Part shown: positions 34,204 to 47,834 of the stretch, one piece after another
Position numbering within the stretch: position 1 is the stretch's first letter
How the letters are laid out: the number at the start of each line of letters is the position of its first letter
From: Mesotaenium endlicherianum
Lineage: Eukaryota > Streptophyta > Zygnematophyceae > Zygnematales > Mesotaeniaceae
Assembly: GCA_009602735.1 (NCBI GenBank)
Contig: WELA01002856.1
Span: 1-64,000 of the forward strand
Direction of reading: 5' to 3'
Length of the DNA: 64,000 nucleotides
Made by a program: the position numbers and the translations under genes
Notes under the pieces: generated by a model
Told to the model about the DNA's origin: nothing
Database searches by the model: none
What the model saw: only the letters and a program-made list of their open reading frames with translations

Positions 34204-35128
34204 CTTCCCTGGTTTGTAGTCGATCTAGACTTGGAACTGCTCAAGCATCTGGCTCCAGCGGTTCTCCCTCCTCGACAGCTTGGACTTCTTCTGAAAGTGA
34301 TTCAGAGCTAGATGATCTGTAATCACCTTAAAAGCTTTACCATGTAAGTATGCTCTCCACTGTTTGAGTACATGAATGATAGCTAGCAGCTCTTTATCAT
34401 GCACTGAGTAATTAATCTCCGCTGGATTAAATTTCATAGACTCATACAACACAGGATGCCACTCCTGCCGTACCTTACCATCCTTTGTGGTTTTGTCAGC
34501 AGGCTGCAACAAAATAGCACCCATGGCAAAATCAGAGGCATCAGTAACCACCTGCACCGGTTTGCTGGGGTCATACACGGCTAGCACTGGGGCAGAACAA
34601 AGGGCATCTTTAAGGGTCTGGAAGGCAGCCTGCTGCTCTTCCCCCCACACATACCCGATGTCTTTCTTAGTAAGGTCAGTCAATTTACTGGCCTTTGTGG
34701 AATAATTGTCAATAAATCTCCTATAGTAGTTAGCCAACCCGAGGAAGGATCTAACTTCAGAGACAATCTGTGGTACTGGCCAGTCCCTTATGGTCTGGAC
34801 TTCCTTAGGATCCACGCTGATGCCCTCTTTACTGACAACGTGGCCTAAGAATTCAATACTGTCTTTAAGCAAAGAAATGTTGGACATCAGGTGGAACAAG
34901 AGCATCCAGAGTGTGCACTCCCTGGACGTCTATATTGCTGATGGTCTCCTTTATCTGGTTGTCAGGCATGCATAGTGAATCCAGTTCAGCAGGACCCATA
35001 ATACCTGCTACGAGGGCAGCTAGTGACTACTCACTATCTCTAGCATCCTCACAGTCAGTAGACTGGATTACTGACTGTTGCTATCTTTTAAAGGCTGGTC
35101 TTTTCTCTCGACTTTCGGAAGGTGCTTG
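34204..35128 (-). pseudogene. F RNase H and remaining pol
   Basis: RNase H and connection: [40 protein letters not shown] and [14 protein letters not shown]. To the right it runs into a short protease-side remnant and then element G. Part of a broken element. Confidence 0.8.
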
Positions 35129-35855
35129 TGTAAGGTCATTTTTGAGTTTCAGAAAGTTATGTTTTGATTGTATATTCATGTAGAGTGCATTTTCGTGGTC
35201 ATTTTGATATAAAGTTCATCGAATTTGGTCAAGTATTGAGAGAGTTACGGATTTCTGAAGTTTAATTAGTTTTGAGGTCGGTCGACGATTGTCCTTAATT
35301 CGCGGTGAGCGCGACCGTCGGATTGACCGACAGCGTCGAGCGATCTGGCCCGTTAGAATGAACTCGAACCTTCACGTAAGTTCGGCTGACGCGGAGTGCC
35401 GACTAGGTCGATTTACCTAGAAGTTTCGGTTTAGCCTAGCGCGTCTAAGATAGAATATTCTAGTAATGTCGATGCATGTATGTGGACGTCAATTCGGCCC
35501 GACACGTCAGATTAGACTGATCTGGCTTACTCACGAATATTCTGGAAGGGACGATTTGACGAACACTTAGGAAAATCCGTAGCTTCCTCCTAGGGAGGAG
35601 CACTTAGGCAGAAAATTATAAATAGGCATAACTTCTTTGTTTCTTATCAGTTTTCACTTCTGTAAATTTCTACGGGTTTGTAATGACAAGGCCTTTCATC
35701 CTACATCATTTGTGAGCAGTTTCCTGCTACTCAAAATGTTGAGTAATTTTCCTAAGCTTTGTTAGTGATATGCCGCTGCACTCTCTAGTATGATGGCAAC
35801 TAGTTCCTTTCCTCGTGAGTCACTACGCTTCCACTAGGGCACTCTGCCCCTTTCA
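35129..35855 (+). repeat. G 5' LTR
   Basis: Contains TATAAATA at 35617-35624 as a likely promoter box for the element, equivalent to 54682 in E. Ends CTCTGCCCCTTTCA before the primer site. Confidence 0.93.
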
Positions 35856-35892
35856 TCTGGTATCGGAGCAGGGCTAGTTTGCATATTATATT

Positions 35893-36924
35893 ATGGAGTC
35901 GCAGCCGGCAGCTGGAGGAGGCGAACATGTCGAGCATGTTGAGCGCGCGGGGCAGCAGGCAGCACCAACAATGACCAGAGAGCAACAAGAGATGCAGGCG
36001 ATGCTAAGACAAATGGCAAATGCAATTGGAGGAGAAATCTACACCCAGTTTCAACAAAATATGCGCGCGGAGGTGGAGAGAATGGTGCGAGTTGTTATGG
36101 GGAACGCCGCTTCGACGAGTTTGGCACCTGCACCTGTTGTACCACCGATTCATGTTAATCTAGTGGTGCAACCAGTTATTCCACCCGCATCAGGAGTGCG
36201 TGCGCCTAAGCCTGAAGTTTATACTGGAGAGCGTGGATCGCCGCCTGTTCATCAATGGATTTTTGGAGTGAAGAAATTTATGGAGTACTCTGCGCTCACG
36301 CCCGACAGGCAAGTCGCCTTTGTCATAACTTTGCTGCAGAAGAGTGCTGGAGCTTGGTATGAACGAGAAGAGCAGTTGTCTGGAGTTCCTGCTACTGTTG
36401 ATCAGCTCTTTGAAGGCTTGAAAAGGCAATTTCAACCTATTGCACCCGAGGCTACCGCTCGAGATCTATTGGTGCGCCTTCGTCAACGAGCAAGCGTTCA
36501 AGAGTATGTGTTGCGCTTCAACGAGCTGGTGCTTTAATGTCCATCCATGCACGAGTCGGAGATGATGGACAAGTTCCAGAGGGGACTCAAGCCAACTGTG
36601 GCCAAGGAAGTGGCGCTCAAGGACCCTACCAGCCTTGGAGAAATGATGGCATCGGCAACAAGGGTCGACGCTGTGGAGTATAGTCAGAGGCAGTGGGGCA
36701 GCCACAACTTCGGAGGATATCGACACTTTGGATCTCAAGCGCCAAGCACGAGTGTTCAAGGTCCAGTACCCATGGAGTTGGGACTTGTGCAGTACCAGCG
36801 CACGCAGCAGACTTTCAAGTCGAGAGGACCCTGCTATAGTTGCGGCAAGCTTGGACATCTGGCTCGAGACTGTCATGTGAAGGCGAAGCAACCTCAACAG
36901 CAGGAAAAAGGAGGACGCCAGTAA
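35893..36924 (+). pseudogene. G gag
   Basis: Same protein as E gag: [20 protein letters not shown] start, capsid-like middle ([33 protein letters not shown]) and a CCHC knuckle ([14 protein letters not shown]) at the end. Part of a broken element. Confidence 0.85.
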
Positions 36925-39900
36925 GTCGTTCTGGGGTGTCTACTGGCGTGAAGACGAGAACTCACAAGGAGGTTATCCCCAGGAGCCTGCCGAGAAGCAA
37001 AGGACAAGACGTTGACAAGCCTATCATCGTGGAAGGAGTAGTCGACGGCAACAAGGCGAAGTGTATGGTCGATAGTGGCGCAAGTGCAAACTTTGAATAC
37101 AAGAAGTTGGTGAAAGAGTGGCAAATCCCTGTGCAAAAGCATTATGAGCCTAAGGAGGCAAGTTTGGCGAATGGGCAGAGACTCAAGTGTGGTGCACCTA
37201 CGGAAGCTATTCACGTGGAAGTAGCGGGGCACCGGAGTAAGGAAGTTATGGAGCAGGCAGAGTTGGGTCACCATGAGGTGATATTGGGCCGACCATGGCT
37301 GAGGAAAGCCAACCCTCAAGTGCACTGGAGCACAGGACAAGTGAAAGTCCAAGGGCGTGATGGTCGAATGGAGACAGCGAAACAGGTGGAGGTAGATACG
37401 ACCACAAGTAACTGTCTTCTGTCGAGCCTGCAAGTTAAGAAGCTATGCAGGGCGAATCAGGTGAAGGAGATGTACCTTGTTTCGGTGGCCCTGGCCAGGT
37501 CATCAGATGGAGCAAGCGTGAATCCTAACAGCCTGGGCGAATGTACATCGCCGGAGGAGCAAGTAGTGGTGTCTGATCCCCTTGCTCAGAAGGAGCAGAG
37601 CCCAACTGCTCGGAGTAGCGGGGCACCTGCTATGCCTGCCCAAATTAAGGCGCTGTTGGAGGAGTTCAAGTGCGTGTTTCCTGAGGAAATACCTACAGGG
37701 TTACCTCCACAGAGAGCTATGGAGCACAAGATTGAGTTGGAACCAGGGAGCAAGTCACCAGTGAGACCCGCCTATCGACAATCGTTTGCGGAGTTGGATG
37801 AGTTGAAGAAGCAGCTGACAGAGTTGTTGGAGAAGGGATTCATCCGACCCAGCGAGTCTCCATTTGCAGCGCCAGTCTTATTTGTGAAGAAGAAGGATGG
37901 GACTATGAGGATGTGTGTCGACTACCGGGCACTCAACAAGGTCACCATCAAGAACAGGTACCCACTTCCACGAGTGGACGAGTTGATTGACAGGCTTGTC
38001 GGGGCGAAGTATTTCTCGAAGATCGATTTGAGGAGTGGCTATCACCAGGTACGGATTGCGGAAGGAGACGTTCAGAAGACTGCTTTCAGAACTCGCTATG
38101 GTTTCTTCGAGTTCACAGTCATGCCTTTTGGGTTCACTAATGCACCTGGTACATTCATGGGACTCATGAATAGTATCTTCAGACCCTACTTGGACCAGTT
38201 TGTGGTGGTATTTTTGGACGACATCCTGATCTATTCGAAGACCTTGGAGGAGCATGTGGGGCATCTGAGGAAGGTGTTGGAGGTCTTGAGAGATCAAAAG
38301 CTGTATGGGAAGATGAGCAAGTGCGACTTCTGTCTCAAGGAGGTCGAGTTTCTTGGACACATAGTGGGAGCTGAAGGAGTCAAGGTGGAGCAGAAGAAGG
38401 TGCAAGCAGTCAGAGATTGGCCGGTACCTGCTGATATTCATCAACTCAGGAGTTTCCTCGGCATGGCGAATTATTATCGACGTTTCATTGAAGGATTTGC
38501 CAAGGTGTGTGCACCGCTCACGGACATGTTGAAGAAGCAGGAGAAGTGGCTATGGGGTGACAAGGAGCAGCAAGCCTTTGAGAAGATTAAGGAGCTGTTG
38601 ACACAGGCACCTGTGTTGGCAATTGCAAGTCCAGAGCTTCCTTTCACCATCATCACGGACGCATCAAATTTCGCAGTGGGAGCCATTCTTCTCCAGGACC
38701 AGGGCAAAGGATTGCAGCCTGTGGCATATGAGAGCAGGAAGTTGAGTCCTGCGGAGCAAAACTATGCAGCACACGAGCGAGAGATGTTGGCTATTATCCA
38801 GGCTTTGAGGATTTGGCGATGTTATGTGGACGGCCGGAAGGTGTTTATCAAGACCGACCACAAGAGCTTGGAGAAGTTTATGACGCAACCAACGTTGACA
38901 CCAAGACAGGCAAGGTGGATGGAGTTTCTGCAACAGTTCGACCACAAGATTGAGTACTTACCTGGGAAGATCAACCCTGCAGACGCTTTATCCAGGAGGT
39001 GTGACCTTGCAGCTGTTTCAGTCATTAAGGAGAATATGGACTTCAAGGAGAAGCTCCAAAGAGGCTATGAGGAGGACCCAGAATTTGCTGATGGTGAAGC
39101 AGCTGAGTCCAACTCGAGTATGCAGAAGAAGGACGACATATGGTATTATGGTGATTCCAAGAGAGTGGTGGTACCTGACATCAAGGAGCTACGAGACTTA
39201 CTGCTTGCGGAGCACCATGACTGCTTATATGCTGGACACTTTGGAAGCGAGAAGACGGCAAGCGTGCTGAAGCGGGAATACTACTGGAGAAATATGGACC
39301 AAGACATCGAGGAGTGGATCAGGAGTTGCTATGCGTGCCAGAGAAACAAGACACCGAATCAAAAGAAGGGAGGTACATTGCGGCCCCTGCCTATTCCAGA
39401 GTACCCTTGGAAGTAGATTGCTATGGAGTTCATCACATCATTACCAGTCAGTGGTCAAGGGCACGATGCAGTATGGGTTGTGTCTGACAGACTCAGCAAG
39501 ATGGCTCACTTCATTCCCATGAAGGAGACTTCTACGGCAGCAGATGTGGCACGGCTATTCTTTGATCATATTTTCAGGCTACATGGGTTGCCGAAGGTGA
39601 TTGTTTCAGATCGGAATCCAAGGTTTACTAGCAACTTTTGGCAATCATTGTTTACTTTGATGGGGACCAAGCTGAGTATGAGCACTTCCTATCACCCTCA
39701 GACAGACGGGCAGAGTGAGAGGCTCAACAGAACTCTGCAAGAGGTGCTCAGGAGTTTCACTATGGAGGACCCTTCAGAGTGGGACAAGAAGCTACCAGGG
39801 TTGGAGTTTGCCTACAANTTGCCAGGACTGGAGTTTGCCTACAACAACAGCATGCAGAGATCCACCAAGCAGTCACCATTCGCTATGGTTTATGGGCGAG

Positions 39901-40550
39901 AAGTATATCATCCAGGGAACACCTTGTTGGAGAAGGCCAAGGAGACTCAAGTTCCTACTACACAAGCTTTTATGGAGCAGATGGCCAAGACTTGGGCTAT
40001 GGCGAAGACGTGTATTCGGAAGGCACAGGAAGAGCAGGTCAAGCATGCTAACAAGCACAGGAGGGAAGTGACATTCCATGTGGGCGACAAAGTACTCTTG
40101 TCCACAGAGAACCTACCTTTCACAGGCAAGAGGAAACTGCGGGCACGGTTTACGGGTCCCTTTGTAGTGCTCAAGCAGGTGAATCCAGTGGCCTACAAGT
40201 TGGAACTTCCTTCAGGCTGGCGTAGCCATGATGTGTTCCATGTCAGTTGTCTACGGCCATACGTTGACCCGAATGAAGGACATCCAGGACGACTACCTAC
40301 ACCGCCACCACCGGTCGAGATCGATGATGTATTGGAGTATGAAGTGGAGGCGATTGTCGGCGATCGACGAGTCAAGCGAGGTCAACGATTTGTCCAAGAG
40401 TATCTGGTCAAGTGGAAAGGCTACCATGCGGACGACAACACTTGGGAGCCAGAGGCCAACTTGACTCATTGTAAGAGTAAGTTGAGACGTTATCTGCAGA
40501 ATGCGTCGAGGACGTCGCATCTTGAGGAGGGGGATGATGTAAGGTCATAG
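36840..40550 (+). pseudogene. G pol (PR-RT-RH-IN-chromodomain)
   Basis: Protease [10 protein letters not shown] near 37065, RT with FLDDILIYS near 38210, RNase [15 protein letters not shown] near 38655, integrase [13 protein letters not shown] near 39690, chromodomain [17 protein letters not shown] and [17 protein letters not shown] near 40335-40450. A single N with local duplication lies at 39818. In the -1 frame relative to gag. Part of a broken element. Confidence 0.9.
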
Positions 40551-41295
40551 GTTTATGAAGTGCATTTTTGAGTTTCATAAAATTATGTTTTGATTGAATA
40601 ATCATGTAGAGTGCATTTTCGTGGTCATTTTGATATAAAGTTCATCGAATTTGGTCAAGTATTGAGAGAGTTACGGATTTCTGAAGTTTAATTAGTTTTG
40701 AGGTCGGTCGACGATTGTCCTTAATTCGCGGTGAGCGCGACCGTCGGATTGACCGACAGCGTCGAGCGATCTGGCCCGTTAGAATGAACTCGAACCTTCA
40801 CGTAAGTTCGGCTGACGCGGAGTGCCGACTAGGTCGATTTACCTAGAAGTTTCGGTTTAGCCTAGCGCGTCTAAGATAGAATATTCTAGTAATGTCGATG
40901 CATGTATGTGAACGTCAATTCGGCCCGACACGTCAGATTAGACTGATCTGGCTTACTCACGAATATTCTGGAAGGGACGATTTGACGAACACTTAGGAAA
41001 ATCCGTAGCTTCCTCCTAGAGAAGAGCACTTAGGCAGAATATTATAAATAGGCATAACTTCTTTGTTTCTTATCAGTTTTCACTTCTGTAAATTTCTACG
41101 GGTTTGTAATGACAAGGCCTTTCATCCTACATCATTTTTGAGCAGTTTCTTGCNAGCAGTTTCTTGCCACTCAAAATGTCAAGAAATTTTCCTAAGCTTT
41201 CTTAGCAATATGCCGCTGCACTCTTGAGTATGATTGCAACTAGCTTTATTCCTCGTGAGTCACTACGCTTCCACTAGGGCATTCTGCCCCTTTCA
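40538..41295 (+). repeat. G 3' LTR
   Basis: Follows GAGGAGGGGGATGA (polypurine tract and pol end). It contains an N at 41154 with a short duplication. Confidence 0.92.
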
Positions 41296-41300
41296 GCTTG

Positions 41301-42718
41301 ACTGGACACTGTTCTCTGTAGTGGCCCAACTGCTGACAATGGTAGCAAGTGGATTTTGCTGAGGCTGGTCTCGGCTTAGTCGTACCACCACCTCTTCCAT
41401 AGCCGCCACGAGAGAAACCGCCTCTACCTCTAGACTGTATGGCATTATACTCATACTCATATCCATCACCCTGATCATCCTCAGCCAGGTCTCCTTCAAT
41501 TGCATTGTAGGAACCGTGGGGCTTTTTGATAACCTTAGACACCAAAGCATTACTCTGGCGCTTGTGATTGAANTGCTGCTGATCCCAGGAATCCGCATCC
41601 TGGATCACGTCAACCAGTTTCTCATACTTTTTCTCAGCAAAATGACCAGAGACCTCGGATTTCAAGCCATACCTGAAGTATGCTATCCTATACCGTTCTG
41701 GCAAATCTGGCTGCTTCATCATGTTCTCTTGGAACTTTTGAGCAAACTCAGCAACTGAAGTGGTCTGCTTCAGTGTCAGGGAGATCATCGCATAGATAGC
41801 TTTCTCCTGCTGGTTGATGACATCAAACTTCTCATGCAACTTCTCGACAAACTCTACCCACGTAGGGTCACCGAGTTGTCGAGCCTTACGCTCTCCTTTC
41901 CAGTAAAGCCACCAGTCTTCGACTCTGCCTTTCAGTAGCGCACCGGTGTGCCTGACCTTCTCGTAATCTTGCAGTTCTGGGTAGTTCTCCAGCCACTGCT
42001 CAACATCCGCGAGAAATTTGATCAGGTAATATTTTTTGTTTCCCTCAGGATCATATTCCTAGGGAGAATTCGGCTTGGGCGTACTAGGCCCTCGGCCACC
42101 ACCACTAGTGGTTTGAGACCCCAGTTGGTCTCTGTCCCGCAGTAGGGACATTATGATTCTTTTGTCCTCCTGCTGGGACTGATACATGGTCGCCATTTGC
42201 GACTGCATCTGAACGAACAATGCTCCCAAGTCTACATTCTGGGGTGGTAGATTAGCAAATGCAGCAGCAGCATTGGCATCTACTCGCTGAGTAGTGTCCT
42301 CAACAATCCCTCTCGCTCCTGCAGCAGCAATTCCTGCCGCATTCAGCCGGTCACGTATTTGACCTAGGGGTACATTGAGTTGTACAGCAGGAGGTGGGTT
42401 CAGAACATTGGCCCTTGATGCCATAAGTTCTTCTACAGTGCGCTCGTCAGCTGGCAGTCCTTCCCTCCTTTCTGTATCTTCAGAGGCCTTTGCTACTTGT
42501 TCAGCTTCTAATCTGGCTCTCTCCACCTCAGTTTGCTGTGCTGCGACTGCGGCAATAGCAGCTGCCTCATTTGCAGCCTCCCTAGCTGCAATATCTGCTA
42601 CTGCTTCAGAATAGGTACGGTTTCCCGCTACATGGCTTTCCGCCTGGTTTTCGACATTCTCGTTATCCTGGTTCTCCATGTCCCGGGAGTTGCTAGTTTG
42701 AGACCTTGTCCTTACCAC
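41301..42718 (-). pseudogene. F gag
   Basis: From the N-terminus (42718 down): an Ala/Glu-rich coiled coil with TNSRDMENQDNENVENQ, QLNVPLGQIRDRLNAAG and MYQSQQEDKRIIMSLLRDRD; then a capsid-like part (EKAIYAMISLTLKQTTSVAE); then an Arg-Gly box (RGRGGFSRGGYGRGGG) and zinc knuckle (CYHCQQLGHYREQC). D carries the same protein. N at 41573. Part of a broken element. Confidence 0.8.
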
Positions 42719-42752
42719 ACAAAGAAGACTGTGATAACTGCTCCGATACCAC

Positions 42753-43149
42753 TGAAATGAATCGACTTACCAAATAGGCGATTAACAATTAGTAAAGATC
42801 TTTATATCAGCAAGTAATCTTTATGGTAATTTCCGTTAACTGATTACACGGCAAAGGACAACACACTAGCACTGAATAATACTCGTAAGTCAAATGCGAG
42901 TAAACTAGCATCAATAATGCAAATCAGTAAACTCATACATAAGCAAGGCTAGAAGGCAGTGCATATCAATGGCTTCTCGCCTTGGATTCAGATCTCTCTC
43001 AGTAAGCTGTACAAGAGAGTTGGCCTCGTTTTCGAATGCCAAACTCGAGAGCAATGCCTAGCATATGTACATGGAATGAGTTTACTGTTCAACGGCCAGT
43101 GCGATGGCACCGCCTACCCGGGAGTTAAGCACGTNGGCTGGTAGGACCG
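42753..43149 (-). repeat. F 5' LTR as seen
   Basis: Matches 29781-30177. It begins beside the primer site (TGGTATCGGAGCAG on the minus strand). An N sits at 43135. Confidence 0.8.
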
Positions 43150-45533
43150 GAATCAAAGTCTAACACTCAAACGAGATCGTAACTTTGTGCCTCACGCTCG
43201 TAGGACGCACACGCGCGCAACACGTATCAAGCTCCCGCGCCTACAAATGGCACATGCTTAAACCCCTGATTCTGAAACTTGAGTATGACTCAGGGCAGGC
43301 CTCATACTAGGTATATCACCTCATGTAGGACTTCTAGGAATTTTTTTCTCCACTCTCTCTTAAATAGGCAAAAAGTAGCCAAAATCTGCCAACTTTTACC
43401 CTCGCGCTCGCCTACCCGTAAAATCCTCAAACATGGACAGATTTGAGTATCTTCCGAGCACTTGCTCTCGAACTTCTTTCCACTTCACATCTCTTACTTA
43501 CAACTGAACTCATGAGATTGGGTTTACCTTGCTTACAAGCACTATAAACAACTAAAACACTCCCCCCCCTCATCATGAAGGTAAGACGCTTACCACTCGA
43601 GTGTCCAAGTCCAGATTTTACGCCTCCCTCTAGCTTGCTTGTATAGGCGCTGATTCTCCTAGCTTCATGTCCAAGTCCTTGTCATATATCTCCATCTTAG
43701 GCAGGACATATCAGCCCCATAACACTTGGTCTTTTCCTCATAAGTCCATATCCATAAAGTCGTAGTCTCAATCAAGCAACGATAATAAATCTCACAAGGC
43801 ATGAGCGCGTAGTCTCGCTCGTGGTGCACCAAACTCCATCATAGTCTTCTTCTTGGCTAGATGCTCACTCCCACATACTCCTGGCTCTTTTTGAAGGTCA
43901 GCCTTCACACAAGGCTCCAAGAAACACATCTGGAACGCCTCCATGAGCTCCATAACTTGGGCAAACACACATAGTCTTAGTGCTTGCACCTCATCTTGTG
44001 CTCGCACACACTTTGCCTTGCAAGCGGGCTTCTCTTGAGCTCACTTTCTAGGAGCTCCTCCACTTGAGCAGTTGGGGTCTGCTCTATATATGAGCAAGGG
44101 GATCATACACCTCTACTTGCTCCACCGGCAATGCGCGCTCGCCAAGGTTGTTAGGAGGCACGCTTACTCTGTGTGATGACCGGGCCAAGGTCACCAAAAC
44201 AAGCGCTTCTCCTTCACCTTCACCTTCCCGCGTCGCTTCTTTGCTAGCGGGCTGAAGATAGCTACTTGTTGTCATACGTACCTCCACCTATTTCACTATC
44301 CTCACTTGACCATACTCCTCCTTGGTCTTCACTTGACCCGTGCACTAAAGCACTAGAGGATAGGCTACTCTCTTTGTGCAACTCCTTCCACATGTTTAGC
44401 TTCTTGAGTGCACACTAGCCTTGGTCACCCCAATGCCACTTCTTACTACTAAACCCAGCTTGCCTTGGTGCTCTAGTTCTACATGAAGAGCTTCCATAGA
44501 TGAACCAACAACCTGCCCCTTAACTATGCCATCACACAACTGATGGCACACACACTTCAAGTGGGAGACATCTCTTGCACTAGCCCTCTTGCACCAACTT
44601 CATACCTTGCTTCTTCTTCCACAATATAGGCTTATCTTCATCATAGCTCTTAACTTCAAGTACTCCATAGTAGTCTCCTCCTCAAGAAACGAAAAATCTG
44701 AACTTGAAAGGCTCCATCTCCAACTATCTTGCTTGAAGAAAAATCTGGATTACTTCTTCTTGCTCCAAGCCTTCTCCACGGCGCTTCTCTTCACCTGAGG
44801 CTTCTCCAATCTCCATACAAAGTGCCAAGCTTCATCATGGTTGGCCAATAATATCCAGGTTATACAGGAGTGATGCAAGGCAACCCAAATCTGGCCACAT
44901 ACTTGGCCATCTTGGTGCAACACCCCGGTGCACCCTCTCTTGAGCTTCTCATGAGCTCCTCTTGAGCTTGCGAGTGCTATGCCCGCCAAAGCTCCTAGAT
45001 TTGCAAGTACACATGCTTGCTAAGTCCCCGGTTGCCTACCCTTAAAATCTGCTCCATCTTCATTGAAGATCTGAAATAAAGATGGGCACACACTCCTTTC
45101 TAGCCACTATCACCTCTATGCTAAGCCCCCTCCTCAAAAAAAGAGCTGAACACCAAAGAGCTTGCACCTTCAAGGGAAAATCCAGCCGTGTGAATTCCAT
45201 ATTTTTTTTATGCTCATATGTCTCCATACTCAAGCAAAGGCTGCTCTATATTACTTACATCACTACCATGCTTGAGTAACCTTCTTATATTATAAAGAAG
45301 ACGTACAAAAATCTGGTTGCGTCCAAGTTAACACTTCTTGGAGCACCTCTCTCTTCCCTTCTCCTCCCTCCTTCAAGATAGTGAGATGCTAGCTTGCATC
45401 AACGTCTTCATGGCTGCCCTTAGCAACTTTAAATCATCCTCGTCTCTCCTCTCTACCCTCTCTACACTCCTACAAGCATCACCAACCAAAGCTCCTCCTC
45501 CAAATGAAGCAACTAGGTAGCTCCGATACCATA
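43150..45533 (-). other. B internal DNA, probably with a further LTR remnant
   Basis: On the minus strand a G-run polypurine-like tract (about 43563-43575) is followed by TGTTTTAGTTG..., suggesting that 43150-43562 is an LTR of yet another minus-strand element. From 43576 to 45533 only short open frames remain; one at 44084-44287 (VTLARSSHRVSVPPNNLGE) resembles the protease-RT linker of E/G ([19 protein letters not shown]), linking it to that family. The primer site lies at the right end. Very decayed. Confidence 0.5.
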
Positions 45534-45568
45534 TGAAAGGGGGAAGGGTGCGTGGAGTGCGCCCATAC
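45534..45568 (-). repeat. B 5' LTR, inner end
   Basis: TGAAAGGGGGAAGGGTGCG...CCCATAC, same as 28647-28682. The last five bases, CATAC, are the left target copy of element D; the LTR resumes at 60438. Confidence 0.9.
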
Positions 45569-46293
45569 TGTAATGAATCAGTATATTGGTAGATATAATA
45601 GTCATTTAAATATAATAGTTAAATAAGTTCAGCCTCCTGAACTTTCGTTAATATTCAGTTTGCTCGACTTTATAAACTAATCAGATCAATGACTCAGCCG
45701 AGAGCAGCAGGCTGAAGTTCACTTAGGTCAGCTTCCTGACACATTCTTTGACAGCCAGCTGACTTCCGTACTCGATAGCAGCAAAATGCCTAAATATGCA
45801 TCTAAGTGTGGTGTGCTAGATGAATGGCCAGATGACATCCTTACGATGGATGGCGATTCGGGATGATGGGAGATGGCGGTGGATTTGGTTAACTGAGGTC
45901 CTACCAACGCGGTTAACTCTCGGGTAGGCGGTGCCATCGCACTGGCCGTTGAACAGTAAACTCATTCCATGAACAATGTGCTAGGTAGTGCTCTTGAGTT
46001 CGGCATTCGGAAACGAGGCCAACTCTCTTGTACAGCTTACTGAGAGAGAGAGAGATCTGAACCCAAGGCAAGAAGCCATTGATATGCATTGTCTCCTAGC
46101 CTTGCTTATGTGTGAGTTTACTGATTGCATTATTGATGCTAGTTTACTACCATTTGACTTACGAGTATTGTCCACTGCTAGTGTGTTGTCTTTTGCTGTT
46201 TCATCAATTAACATAAAACACCATAAAGATTACTTGCTGATATAAAGATCTTCTTTAATTGTTCATCGCCTTTTAGTAAGTCAATTTATTTCA
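45569..46293 (+). repeat. D 5' LTR
   Basis: 725 bases, TGTAATGAATCAGTATATTGG...TTTATTTCA, followed directly by GTGGTATCGGAGC (primer site). It includes a short GA run near 46044. Confidence 0.93.
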
Positions 46294-46329
46294 GTGGTAT
46301 CGGAGCTGTTATCACAGTCTTCTTTGTAT

Positions 46330-47776
46330 GGTAAAGACAAGGTCTCAAACTAGCAACTCCCAAGACATGGAGAACCAGGATAACGAGAATGTCAAATATT
46401 AGGCTGAAAGCCATGTAGCGGGAACCCGTACCTATTTTGAAGCAGTGGCAAATACTGCAGCTAGAGAGGCTGCAGATGAGGCAGCTGCTATTGCCGCAGT
46501 CACAACACAGCATGCTGAGGAGGAGTGAGCCAGATTAGAAGTTGAACGATTAGCAAAGGCTGCTGAAGATACAGAAAGGAGGGAAGGACAGCCAGCGGAT
46601 CGCACTGTCGAGGAACGTATGGCATCAAGGGTCAATGTTCTGGTCCCACCTCCTGCTGTACAACTCAATGTGCCCCTAGGTCAAATTCGTGACCGGTTGA
46701 ATGCGGCAGGACTTGCTGTTGCAAGAGCGAGAGGGACTGTTGAGGACACTACTCAGCGAGTCGATGCCACTGCTACTGCTGCATTTGCTAGACTCCCACT
46801 TGAGAGTGTGGATTTAAGAGCATTGTTCGTGCAAATGCAATCGCAAATGGCGAGCATGTACCAGTCCCAACAGGAGGACAAGAGAATCATAATGTCTTTA
46901 CTACGGGACAGAGACGAATTGGGTTCTCAAACCACTGGTGGTGGTGGCAGAGGGCCTAGTAAGCCCAAGCCGAAACCTCCCTAGGATTATGATTCGGAGG
47001 GGAACAAAAAGTATTACCTAATCAAGTTTCTCGCTGAAGTTGAGCAGTGGCTGGAGAACTACCCAGAACTGCAAGATTACGAAAAGGTCAAGCACACTGG
47101 TGCTCTACTGAAAGGCAGTGCAGCAGACTGGTGGCTGTATTGGAAAGGAGTGCGTAAGGCTCAACAACTCGGTGACCCTACTTGGGTATAGTTTATTGAG
47201 AAACGGCATGAGAAGTTTGATGTGATCAATCAGCAGGAGAAAGGTATCTATGCGATGATCTCCTTGACACTGAACCAGACCACTTCAGTTGCTGATTTTG
47301 CTCAAAAGTTTCAGGAGAACATGATGAAGCAGCCAGACTTACCAAAGCGGTATAGGATAGCATACTTCAAGTATGGCCTAAAATCCGAAGTCTTTGGTCA
47401 TTTTGCTGAAAAGAAGTATGAGAAACTAGCTGACTTGATCCAGGATGCAGATGCCTGGGATCAGCAGCAGTTCAATCACAAGCGCCAGAGTAATGCTTTG
47501 GTGTCTAAGGTCGTGAAAAAGCCCCACGGTTCCTACAATGCAATTGAAGGTGACCGGGCTGAGGATGATCAAGGTGATGAGTATGAATATGAGTATAACG
47601 CTATGCAGTCTAGAGGGAGAGGTGGTTTCTCACGAGGCGGCTATGGAAGAGGTGGTGGTAGGACTAAGCCGAGACCAGCCTCAGCAAAATCTTTCATTGC
47701 CAGCAGACGGGTCTTTTCAGAGAGCAGTGTCCAGTCAAGCACCTCCCAAAAGTTGAGAGAAAAGACCAGCTTTTAA
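46330..47776 (+). pseudogene. D gag
   Basis: Same parts as F gag: QLNVPLGQIRDRLNAAG, MYQSQQEDKRIIMSLLRDRD, GIYAMISLTLNQTTSVAD, RGRGGFSRGGYGRGGG. Part of a broken element. Confidence 0.82.
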
Positions 47777-47834
47777 AAGACAGCAACAGTCAGTAATCTA
47801 GTCTATTTACTGTGAGGATGCTAGAGATAGTGAG

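Larger units (their letters stand above)
35129..41295 (+). mobile_element. Ty3/gypsy chromodomain element G (E family)
   Basis: Plus orientation, inserted in the gag region of F with target duplication GCTTG (35124-35128, 41296-41300). LTRs TGTAAGG...CCCTTTCA at 35129-35855 and 40538-41295, a few percent different. Primer site TGGTATCGGAGC at 35858. gag and pol are present with about three breaks. Close relative of E but older. Confidence 0.93.
29781..43149 (-). mobile_element. Ty3/gypsy element F (D family) with extra 3' ORF; holds G
   Basis: Minus orientation inside B. 3' LTR 29781-30501; the 5' LTR as seen is 42753-43149, with a primer site at its inner edge. Order from its 5' end: gag with RGG box and zinc knuckle, partial pol, RNase H, integrase, chromodomain, then an additional ORF before the 3' LTR. 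Broken, with several breaks and part of pol absent. LTR overlap differs by about 5%. It shares LTR and gene order with D. Confidence 0.85.
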
